This document shows, piece by piece, positions 12,886 to 19,807 of a stretch of 21,004 bases of DNA (position 1 is the first letter of the stretch; every line of letters begins with the position of its first letter). The notes beneath the pieces are model-generated. The model saw only the letters and a list, made by a program, of their open reading frames with translations. It was not told the origin of the DNA and searched no databases. Source of the stretch: PVC group bacterium (GTDB lineage: Bacteria > Verrucomicrobiota > Kiritimatiellia > SS1-B-03-39 > UBA6053); the NCBI GenBank assembly GCA_003565815.1, contig PXAS01000155.1:1-21004 (forward strand), written 5' to 3'. The translations under genes were made by a program, and so were the position numbers.

Positions 12886-14514
12886 TTGCTTTTCGCGAAG
12901 GGAAAATACACGCCACGGCATGCGGACCTCTGGTCGGTTTCCACCGTATTGCTGGCCCTGCTGATCCTCACGCCGCTGGTGGTGGTGTTGGCCGGACTGA
13001 TGCGGGCCGGACCCGAATGGTCGCACATTGCCGGAACCGTCCTCCGGTCCTATGTCGGCAACACCTTGCTGCTGGTGGTAACGGTAAGTGTGCTGTGTGT
13101 GTTCATGGCGGTTCCCGCCGCCTGGCTGCTCAGCGCATTTGAGTTTCCCGGCCGGCGATGGCTGGAATGGGCCATGGTCCTGCCCTTGGCCATCCCCACT
13201 TACGTCAATGCCTTTGTCTACATGCACGGGGTCAAGGAATCGGCGGAGCCCATGCAAATGTGGATTCACACCCATTGGGGCTTAGACGCCTTTTTGTTTT
13301 CCGAAACGCTTCTGCGCCATGGATTGCTCTCCCTGCTCATGGCCAGCGTTTTGTATCCCTATTTGTATCTCAGCGTCCGGGCCTCGTTTTTGGTGCAACG
13401 CCGCGGGGTCATTGAAGCCGCCCAGTTGCTGGGTCGGGGCCCCGCATCCGTGTTTTTCACCGTGGCCCTCCCCCTCGCCCGTCCGGCCATCATCGCCGGG
13501 CTCAGTCTCATCATCATGGAGCTGATCAATGACTATGGCGCGGTCAACTATTTCGGCGTGCCCACCTTGACCGAAGGCATTTTCCGCACCTGGTTCGGCT
13601 TGCAGGACACGGCCTCGGCCATGCGCCTGGCCGGCATCATGATGTTGGTGGTTTTCATTCTGCTTCTACTCGAGAAAGCCCAGCGCGGGCGGGCCCGCTT
13701 TTCCGAACACGCGACCGACACGACGCCCCTCGCCCACCGCCGGCTCCGTCCACTGGCCGCCACCGGCGCCATCGTGACTTGTCTGACTCCTTTTTTTCTC
13801 GGATTTCTGTACCCGGTGCAACTTCTCCTCCGCTGGGCGTGGATGAGCCGGGAAACCTTCGCGGATTCCGTCATGTGGCAACGCATGGGGCACAGCCTCA
13901 TGCTCTCCATGGGCACCGCCGTCGTCCTCACGCTGTTGGCGGTGCTCGTGGTTTACGCCCTCCGTCTGCACGCCTCGCGCCGTCTGGAAACCCTGGGCCG
14001 CTTGGCCATGCTCGGGTATGCCGCCCCCGGAGCGGTGGTTGCCGTCGGGGTCATGGTCACCTTCGGGTATCTGGACACGCGCTTTGCACACCTGCAATTG
14101 CCGATATATTTGAGTGGCACCCTCTTTGCCATCGGCTTTGCCTACCTGGTTCGTTTTTTCGCGGTCCCCACCCAACCCATCAAAGCCGCCATGACCCGGG
14201 TATGCGGCAGTTTGGACGAGGCCTCGCGGCTGTTGGGCCACTCCCCCGCCCCCACCCTCTTCCGCATCAACCTGCCCCTCATCAAAGGCACCTTGATTTC
14301 CGCGACCCTCCTGGTGTTCGTGGACATCCTCAAGGAACTGCCCCTCACCATGATTCTCCGCCCCGTCAATTTCGAAACCCTGGCCACCCTTTCCTTCGGA
14401 CTCGCCAAAGAAGGCCGCATTCACGAATGCGCCGTTCCTTCCCTGGTGATTATTCTGCTTGCCGCCCTGGGTTTGGTGGCGTTAAACCGTTTGATCCGAA
14501 ACGCAATCACATGA
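12886..14514 (+). CDS. fbpB: Ferric iron ABC transporter, fused double permease (FbpB type)
   Basis: A 542-residue inner-membrane permease made of two fused BPD_transp_1 units, as in FbpB/SfuB. About 12 membrane segments are apparent, the first near residues 18-37 (STVLLALLILTPLVVVLAGL). Each half has an EAA loop that contacts the ATPase: EAAQLLGRGPASVFF starting at Glu177 and EASRLLGHSPAPTLF starting at Glu445, both followed by LPL. It forms the translocation path for iron delivered by the periplasmic protein. The only start close to the upstream gene is TTG 12886, 3 nt after the fbpA stop, with a GGGTGGGA site in the end of that gene; a TTG start is unusual but the spacing supports it. Its stop overlaps the ATPase start (ATGA). 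Confidence 0.91.
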   Translation: MLFAKGKYTPRHADLWSVSTVLLALLILTPLVVVLAGLMRAGPEWSHIAGTVLRSYVGNTLLLVVTVSVLCVFMAVPAAWLLSAFEFPGRRWLEWAMVLPLAIPTYVNAFVYMHGVKESAEPMQMWIHTHWGLDAFLFSETLLRHGLLSLLMASVLYPYLYLSVRASFLVQRRGVIEAAQLLGRGPASVFFTVALPLARPAIIAGLSLIIMELINDYGAVNYFGVPTLTEGIFRTWFGLQDTASAMRLAGIMMLVVFILLLLEKAQRGRARFSEHATDTTPLAHRRLRPLAATGAIVTCLTPFFLGFLYPVQLLLRWAWMSRETFADSVMWQRMGHSLMLSMGTAVVLTLLAVLVVYALRLHASRRLETLGRLAMLGYAAPGAVVAVGVMVTFGYLDTRFAHLQLPIYLSGTLFAIGFAYLVRFFAVPTQPIKAAMTRVCGSLDEASRLLGHSPAPTLFRINLPLIKGTLISATLLVFVDILKELPLTMILRPVNFETLATLSFGLAKEGRIHECAVPSLVIILLAALGLVALNRLIRNAIT

Positions 14515-15476
14515 GCACCTCCCTCGAACTCGTCTCCGTCCTCAAACGCTACACGCCTCACGCCAACCCCGCCGTCGACCGCGTCAGTCTCCGCGTGGAA
14601 GCGGGCGAACTGCTGGCCTTGGTGGGACAGAGCGGCAGTGGCAAAACCACGCTTTTGCGCTTGGTTTCCGGGCTTGAGCGCCCCGACGCGGGAGAAATTC
14701 GGGTCGGTGACGAACCCGTCGCGGGCGCCGAAACCTGGGTTCCCCCGGAAAAGCGCAACATCGGCATGGTGTTTCAGGACGGGGCCTTGTTTCCGCATCT
14801 GACCGTGGAAAAGAACATCCGGTACGGTCTTCGCCATCTCAGCAAAGCCGCATGTGCCGGGAAAATCGATTCCCTGCTCTGTTTGGTGGGTCTGGACGGC
14901 TTTCAAAAGCGCTATCCGCACGAACTTTCCGGCGGGGAACGACAGCGCCTCGCGGTCATTCGCGCCCTTGCCCCCGAACCCAAAGTCGTGCTGCTGGACG
15001 AACCCTTCAGCAACCTCGATCCCGCCCTGCGCCGAAACCTCCGCGGGGACATCCACCGGATCATCAAAGAACTCAACACCACCGCCATCATGGTCACCCA
15101 CGACACCGACGACGCCCTCACGGTCGGCGACCGGGTGGCCGTGTTCAAAGACGGCCACATCGAACAAATCGGCACCTCCACCGAAGTGTACCGCAATCCG
15201 GTGAACGGGTATTGCGCCCGGCTCTTCGGTCCCGCCAATCTGTTGGGCAACCAATGGATTCGACCCGAGCAGATGGAACTGCTGCCCGCCTACGCTCCGG
15301 AAACGCATCCCGTGGTGGTGCGGGAAATACGTGACGCCGGACGGCACCGCGAAATTCTGGTTTCGCCCCAGGAAGTCGATCCCGAGGAATCCTGGATCAT
15401 CCACAACGCCGAATTACACGGGCTCAAAGTCGGCGGCACCGGCTGGGTGCGCCTCAAAGAGGACCGAAAAGCCTAA
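14511..15476 (+). CDS. fbpC: Ferric iron ABC transporter, ATP-binding subunit (FbpC type)
   Basis: A 321-residue ABC ATPase energising the FbpAB importer. The motifs are all intact: Walker A GQSGSGKT (39-46, Lys45), Q-loop in IGMVFQDGALFPH, signature LSGGERQR (139-146), Walker B VVLLDEP (Asp163, Glu164) and switch His197 in VTHD. After the nucleotide domain the chain has TSTEVYRNPVNGYCARLFGPANLL and a roughly 80-residue C-terminal regulatory/OB-like region, as in FbpC and other CUT1/iron-type ATPases. The start is fixed by the four-base ATGA overlap with the permease stop, which implies translational coupling. The last 23 bases overlap the convergent rsmE gene tail to tail. Confidence 0.93.
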   Translation: MSTSLELVSVLKRYTPHANPAVDRVSLRVEAGELLALVGQSGSGKTTLLRLVSGLERPDAGEIRVGDEPVAGAETWVPPEKRNIGMVFQDGALFPHLTVEKNIRYGLRHLSKAACAGKIDSLLCLVGLDGFQKRYPHELSGGERQRLAVIRALAPEPKVVLLDEPFSNLDPALRRNLRGDIHRIIKELNTTAIMVTHDTDDALTVGDRVAVFKDGHIEQIGTSTEVYRNPVNGYCARLFGPANLLGNQWIRPEQMELLPAYAPETHPVVVREIRDAGRHREILVSPQEVDPEESWIIHNAELHGLKVGGTGWVRLKEDRKA

Positions 15477-16245
15477 AGTTGCCCGCCGGTTCTCCGGGCC
15501 GGCGCCCGGGCCTGGAATCCCCCCGCATCGCCACTGCCGCCAACGCCGCCACGCAGGCCGTGTCGGAGCGCAGCACGCGATGTGTCATTCCCACCCGACG
15601 GAAACCGGCTTTTTCGAACAGTTCCAACTCAAAAGGCACCCAGCCGCCTTCAGGCCCCACGGCCAGCAAGACTCGCGAAGACCGTGCCTGACCCGCGTGC
15701 AAAGCGTGAAAAAGCGGTTCCCCGCCATGCGGATGCAAAAGCAAGCGTTCTTCCGCATCCACGCGGGCATGCAATTCATCTTCCAAAAACACCTTCAGCC
15801 GACGCACCACGCGCACCTTCGGCAGCAACGTGTCCCCCGCTTGTGTCAGCCCCTCCAACAGAAGCGCCCGCATCGTCTCCGGTTCCAGCACATGGGTGTC
15901 GAAATACGGACGTTCTACCCGGGAGGCATTGGTGAGAAACAATTGCCCCACTCCCAAGGCCGCTATTTGAGGAATCAGTCGTTTCAAAACCTTTGGACGC
16001 GGCAGGGCAAGCAACAAATCCACCGGAGGTTTCCGGGGAAGCGCTTCCGTTTCCACCGCCACGCACACCTCATTGGACGAGACATTCAAAATCCGCCCCG
16101 TCCCCATGGGACCGTCGATTTCACCGACTTTCAGGTAGTCCCCTGCCCCGGCCCGCAACACTTGCCGGATATGCCGGGCCTTTTCCTTGCGGAAAATCAC
16201 CACACCTTTCACACACTCGCCCGGTTCATACAAAATTCGGTTCAT
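15454..16245 (-). CDS. rsmE: 16S rRNA (uracil1498-N3)-methyltransferase RsmE
   Basis: A 263-residue SPOUT-class methyltransferase that uses S-adenosylmethionine to methylate N3 of U1498 in 16S rRNA. The N-terminal PUA-like part begins MNRILYEPGE and includes EKARHIRQVLRAGAGDYLKVG (the H-IRQVLR motif). The C-terminal SPOUT knot has the expected LLALPRPKVLKRLIPQIAALGV, LLAVGPEGGW, GFRRVGMTHRVLRSDTA sequences, where GPEGG and LR-x-x-TA form the cofactor pocket. The family usually has LG-x-RILRxETA; here it reads VGMTHRVLRSDTA, a mild variant. The start at 16245 begins at the conserved N-terminus; the open frame to 16290 adds 15 unlikely residues. It ends inside fbpC (23-bp overlap), is convergent with that operon, and is divergent from menH. 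Confidence 0.93.
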   Translation of the reverse strand: MNRILYEPGECVKGVVIFRKEKARHIRQVLRAGAGDYLKVGEIDGPMGTGRILNVSSNEVCVAVETEALPRKPPVDLLLALPRPKVLKRLIPQIAALGVGQLFLTNASRVERPYFDTHVLEPETMRALLLEGLTQAGDTLLPKVRVVRRLKVFLEDELHARVDAEERLLLHPHGGEPLFHALHAGQARSSRVLLAVGPEGGWVPFELELFEKAGFRRVGMTHRVLRSDTACVAALAAVAMRGDSRPGRRPGEPAGNFRLFGPL

Positions 16246-16371
16246 TCCGTCTTTTCGCGCAATATTTTGTGAATTCAATGCGAAAATCACACGGATTCAG
16301 GTTTCACTGAATTCCCATTTTCTTTTTCATTTTCAGGTTGTACCCACCACCGACATGCGTATCATCATGCC

Positions 16372-17256
16372 GTGAGCGATTCCACGGCTTCTTTTTATCT
16401 TCATCAGTTTGGCACCTCCGCAATCAAGGGGTCAAAAAAGGGGTCAGGCCTTGAATTTCGCGCTTTTTCCAATCCATCCCCCGAACAGGACAAAAGCGCG
16501 AAATTGCAAGGCCCGCCCCCTTTTTCATTATCCGAAAAACCCCGCGGGCTTTGGTTGCATGGGTTTCTGGGGGACGGGGCGGAAGGGGAATCATTCCTTG
16601 GCCCTTTGCTGGACGAGTACGAGATCGTGTGCCCGGACCTGCCCGGTCATGGGAAAACGGACCCCATGCCACTTTCCGAAACCCTCGCCGGCATCGCCGA
16701 ACTTGCGGAGGGCCGTGATTTCGCGGCGGGGTATTCCATGGGCGGACGACTTTTGATGATGGCCGCTTCCCGCCATCCCCACGCGTTTCGCCATCTGATT
16801 CTTGAATCGGCTTCCCCCGGGTATGCGTCCGAAGCTGAACGGGCCGAGCGCAGGCGGATGGACGCCCAACGGGCGGAGCGACTGCGAAACGAGGGGGTGG
16901 AGGCTTTTTGCAAGTGGTGGTACGCCCAACCCATGTGGCGGACCCTGCCCGCCCCTCCCCTCCGCCATGGCAATGCCGCGCATTTGGCCGGAGCCTTGGA
17001 GACGTTTTCCACCGGTCAGCAACCTGATTTGCGGCCTTGGCTGATGCGCTGTACTTCGCGCATTCTCTGGCTTGCGGGCGAACGGGATACACGGTATGTA
17101 GAGGAGGCCCGTTGGGTGGCCCGACACGTCGGCGCCGCCCGGGTTCGCCTTGTCCCCGGGTGCGGACACAACATTCACGCGGAAGCGCCCGAGCGCTGGC
17201 AAGGCGCCGTGCAACAATTTTTGAAACAACGTCACACCGAACAACAGGAACAATAA
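16372..17256 (+). CDS. menH: MenH-like alpha/beta hydrolase (SHCHC synthase) with an in-frame repeat insertion
   Basis: A 294-residue alpha/beta hydrolase. WLHGFLGDG (oxyanion loop from His63), PDLPGHGKTDPM, the nucleophile elbow GYSMGG with Ser122, an acid-loop LWLAGERDTRY and GCGHNIHAEAPERW with the catalytic His (266 or 269) are typical of MenH, which eliminates pyruvate to form SHCHC in menaquinone synthesis. menB starts 3 nt after the stop, which supports this. The N-terminus is odd: a beta-1-like segment FYLHQFGTS (residues 8-16) is separated from HGFLG by about 35 extra residues encoded by an inverted-repeat element (16434-16525). GTG 16372 keeps beta-1 and is preferred, though no ribosome site is seen. 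A TTG at 16504 inside the repeat would give a start 18 residues before the HGFLG motif but lose beta-1. Confidence 0.85.
   Translation: MSDSTASFYLHQFGTSAIKGSKKGSGLEFRAFSNPSPEQDKSAKLQGPPPFSLSEKPRGLWLHGFLGDGAEGESFLGPLLDEYEIVCPDLPGHGKTDPMPLSETLAGIAELAEGRDFAAGYSMGGRLLMMAASRHPHAFRHLILESASPGYASEAERAERRRMDAQRAERLRNEGVEAFCKWWYAQPMWRTLPAPPLRHGNAAHLAGALETFSTGQQPDLRPWLMRCTSRILWLAGERDTRYVEEARWVARHVGAARVRLVPGCGHNIHAEAPERWQGAVQQFLKQRHTEQQEQ
16434..16525. repeat. REP/IS200-like inverted repeat embedded in menH
   Basis: Two 34-nt arms, 16434-16467 and 16492-16525, are reverse complements over most of their length. GGCCTTGAATTTCGCGCTTTT in the left arm pairs with its complement in the right arm with one bulged base, and G-rich GGGGTCA/C-rich CCGCCCCC ends follow. 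A GGGGTCA motif is also duplicated just before the left arm (16428-16434 and 16440-16446). GGGGTCAGGCCTTGAATT-type palindromes are familiar as dispersed REP-like units linked to Y1/RAYT (IS200-like) transposases. Here the unit lies wholly within the menH frame and adds no stop codon. Confidence 0.75.
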
Positions 17257-17259
17257 ACC

Positions 17260-18096
17260 ATGTCCCCCTCTCCCGCTTCCCTTCCCGCCTGGCAAGAAGC
17301 CGGCAGCTACGAAGACATTCTCTATCACAAAGCCGAAGGCATTGCCAAAATCACCATCAACCGCCCGCAGGTCCGCAACGCTTTCCGGCCCCAAACCGTC
17401 AGCGAAATGCGCATCGCGCTCAATGACGCCCGGGACGACCTGAAAATTGGCGTCATCATTCTCACCGGCGCCGGGGATCTGGCCTTCTGTTCCGGCGGCG
17501 ATCAAAAAATCAGGGGCGACAGCGGCTACAAAGACGCCCAAGGAGTCCACCGCCTCAACGTATTGGATTTTCAGCGGGAGATCCGCACCTGCCCCAAACC
17601 CGTCGTGGCCATGGTCGCGGGCTACGCCATCGGCGGCGGACACGTCCTGCACATGATGTGCGACCTGACCATTGCCGCCGACAACGCCCGCTTCGGCCAG
17701 ACCGGCCCCAAGGTCGGCTCCTTCGACGGCGGCTGGGGGGCCAGCTACATGGCCCGCATCGTCGGCCAGAAAAAAGCCCGTGAAATTTGGTTTTTGTGCC
17801 GCCAGTACGATGCCCGGCAGGCACTGGACATGGGCTTGGTGAACACCGTTGTGCCCTTGGCCAATCTCGAAGCCGAAACCGTGCAGTGGTGCCGGGAAAT
17901 GCTCGCCAACAGCCCCATTGCCATCCGCTGCCTCAAAGCCGCCCTCAACGCCGACTGCGACGGACAGGCCGGGCTCCAGGAACTCGCCGGAAATGCCACC
18001 ATGCTCTTTTACATGAGCGAGGAAGGCCAGGAGGGCCGCAACGCCTTTGTCGAGAAACGCCCGCCCGATTTCTCCAAATTCCCCAAACGACCGTAA
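17260..18096 (+). CDS. menB: 1,4-dihydroxy-2-naphthoyl-CoA synthase MenB
   Basis: A 278-residue crotonase-fold enzyme that cyclises o-succinylbenzoyl-CoA to DHNA-CoA in menaquinone synthesis. Diagnostic segments are ITINRPQVRNAFRP, AFCSGGDQKIRGDSGY (oxyanion loop), AGYAIGGGHVLHMMCDLTIAA, FGQTGPKVGSFDGGWGASY, EIWFLCRQYDARQALDMGLVN and the C-terminal EGRNAFVEKRPPDFSKF. From memory the sequence is very close to the E. coli enzyme, including the Gly in QTG that marks the bicarbonate-dependent type I group; this was not checked by alignment. The start codon follows the menH stop by 3 nt, so the two are co-transcribed. The other men genes (menD, C, E, F, A) are not in the window. Confidence 0.96.
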   Translation: MSPSPASLPAWQEAGSYEDILYHKAEGIAKITINRPQVRNAFRPQTVSEMRIALNDARDDLKIGVIILTGAGDLAFCSGGDQKIRGDSGYKDAQGVHRLNVLDFQREIRTCPKPVVAMVAGYAIGGGHVLHMMCDLTIAADNARFGQTGPKVGSFDGGWGASYMARIVGQKKAREIWFLCRQYDARQALDMGLVNTVVPLANLEAETVQWCREMLANSPIAIRCLKAALNADCDGQAGLQELAGNATMLFYMSEEGQEGRNAFVEKRPPDFSKFPKRP

Positions 18097-18173
18097 TCGG
18101 CAAGGGACTACCGCACCACATATTTTCACGAAAAACGATTCGCGGCTTTTCAAATTCTCCATTTCGTAGTAAA

Positions 18174-18197
18174 GTTAAGGCTTCAATACAACTTAAC
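18174..18197. promoter_or_regulatory. Inverted repeat in the rny upstream region
   Basis: GTTAAG (18174-18179) and CTTAAC (18192-18197) are perfect reverse complements with a 12-bp spacer in the menB-rny gap. This is the size of a regulator half-site pair. The surrounding sequence is more AT-rich than the genes, as expected for a promoter, but no convincing -35/-10 pair stands out. Confidence 0.25.
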
Positions 18198-18206
18198 GAC
18201 AACACT

Positions 18207-18228
18207 CGGATGGATCTACCGCCATCCG
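18207..18228 (+). promoter_or_regulatory. Stem-loop just upstream of the rny ribosome site
   Basis: CGGATGG (18207-18213) and CCATCCG (18222-18228) form a perfect 7-bp stem with an 8-nt loop. It ends 5 nt before the GGAGG at 18234-18238. In RNA it would stand next to, but not cover, the ribosome site. Confidence 0.4.
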
Positions 18229-18233
18229 GGACT

Positions 18234-18238
18234 GGAGG
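18234..18238 (+). promoter_or_regulatory. Ribosome-binding site of rny
   Basis: GGAGG, 6 nt before ATG 18245. It fixes the start directly before the N-terminal membrane anchor. Confidence 0.75.
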
Positions 18239-18244
18239 TATCCC

Positions 18245-19798
18245 ATGGTAGAATGGTGGTTAGCTTGGTTCACCACGCTTGCCGCCGCGGCGCTGGGCTG
18301 GTTTTGGCACTGGCACGTTGAAAACCACGCCCGCAAACACGGCGCGCAACGCATCGAGGATCTTCTCGAAAGTGCGCGGCATGAAGCGGACGTGATTCGG
18401 CGTGAAGCCGAATCCAAAGCCCGTGAAATTTTGCATGAATCCCGTCAGACTTTTGACGGCGAGTGCCGCGAGCGTCGAGCGCGTCTGGACACGCTTGAAG
18501 ATCAATATCACGAGAGAATCGTTCGTCTTGAACAGAAGGCCCAAGTGCTGGATGACAAGGAGGAACGCCTGTTGTCACGTCAACGGGAACTGAAAAGCGA
18601 AACCGAAAATCTGCTGTCCCGCAACTTGGAGTTCGATGAACTCATGCGGGAACAGGCGCAACGGCTGGAGGAAATCTCGGGCATGACCTCGGAAGAGGCC
18701 CGCAAGCAAATGTTGCGCAACATTGAGGACGAGGTGCGGGCCGAATCCGCCACCCTCTTCCGGCATTTGCAACAGGAAGCCCGGAGCCGCGCCAAACAGG
18801 AAGCCCAGAAAATCATCACCTACGCCATCGAACGCTACGCCGCCGAGACGGTTCAGGAGGTGACCACCTGCACGGTACAACTGCCCAGCGAGGAGATGAA
18901 GGGACGCATCATCGGCAAAGAAGGCCGCAACATCCGCTCCATTGAATCGGAAACCGGCGTGAATGTCATGATCGATGACACCCCCCAGGTGGTGGTGCTT
19001 TCCGGGTATGACCCCATGCGCCGCGAAATCGCCCGCATTTCCCTGAGCCGCCTCATCCAGGACGGGCGCATTCATCCGGCCAGCATTGAAGAAACCGTGG
19101 CCAAAGTGCGGCAGGAAGTCGATGAAACCGTACGCAAGGCCGGGGAGGACGCCATTTACGAACTGGGGCTCAAAGCCATGCACCCGGAAGTGGTACACAC
19201 GCTGGGCCGATTGAAATTCCGCCAAAGTTATTCCCAGAACGTGCTCAACCACAGCATTGAAATGGCCCATCTGATGGCGGGCATGGCCGCGGAACTCGGC
19301 CTAAACCTGGAAATCGCCAAACGCATCGGCCTGCTCCATGACATCGGCAAGGCCCTGACCCACGAGGTCGAGGGTTCCCACGCCCTCATCGGCGCCGAAC
19401 TGATTGAAAAGCACGGGGAATCGCCCATCGTGGTCAATGCGGTGGCCGCCCACCACAAGGAGGTCGAACCCGAAAGCGTTTACGCCCATCTGGCCACCGC
19501 CGCCGATGCCATCACCGCCGCGCGTCCCGGCGCCCGCAACGAAAACACCCACCAATATCTCAAACGCCTCGGCGATCTGGAGGCCATCGCCAACGGATTC
19601 GAAGGCGTTTCCCGCACATACGCCATTCAGGCCGGGCGGGAATTGCGGGTGATTGTCGAGCCGGAGGTCATCAACGACGACCAAGCCATGGAACTGGCCC
19701 GGGAAATCAGCGCCCGCCTCGAAAAGGAAGTCCAATTCCCCGGACAGGTCAAGGTCACCGTCATCCGGGAAACGCGCTCCGTGGAATACGCCCGCTAA
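18245..19798 (+). CDS. rny: Ribonuclease Y
   Basis: A 517-residue membrane-anchored endoribonuclease that initiates mRNA decay. The order is standard. An N-terminal membrane helix (residues 2-22, VEWWLAWFTTLAAAALGWFWH) is followed by a long coiled coil rich in Glu, Arg and Lys (about 25-200). A KH domain carries the GxxG loop in KGRIIGKEGRNIRSIE. The HD phosphohydrolase domain has HSIEMAHLM and the metal-binding LLHDIGKALTHE, then VNAVAAHHKEVEPES and an AARPGARNE segment. The C-terminal tail ends VTVIRETRSVEYAR, as in most RNase Y proteins. Length matches the family (about 520). The strong ribosome site fixes the start. mutL begins 9 nt after the stop. Together with rnr in this window, the cell has both an RNase Y and an RNase R. 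Confidence 0.96.
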   Translation: MVEWWLAWFTTLAAAALGWFWHWHVENHARKHGAQRIEDLLESARHEADVIRREAESKAREILHESRQTFDGECRERRARLDTLEDQYHERIVRLEQKAQVLDDKEERLLSRQRELKSETENLLSRNLEFDELMREQAQRLEEISGMTSEEARKQMLRNIEDEVRAESATLFRHLQQEARSRAKQEAQKIITYAIERYAAETVQEVTTCTVQLPSEEMKGRIIGKEGRNIRSIESETGVNVMIDDTPQVVVLSGYDPMRREIARISLSRLIQDGRIHPASIEETVAKVRQEVDETVRKAGEDAIYELGLKAMHPEVVHTLGRLKFRQSYSQNVLNHSIEMAHLMAGMAAELGLNLEIAKRIGLLHDIGKALTHEVEGSHALIGAELIEKHGESPIVVNAVAAHHKEVEPESVYAHLATAADAITAARPGARNENTHQYLKRLGDLEAIANGFEGVSRTYAIQAGRELRVIVEPEVINDDQAMELAREISARLEKEVQFPGQVKVTVIRETRSVEYAR

Positions 19799-19807
19799 TA
19801 TCCCCTC

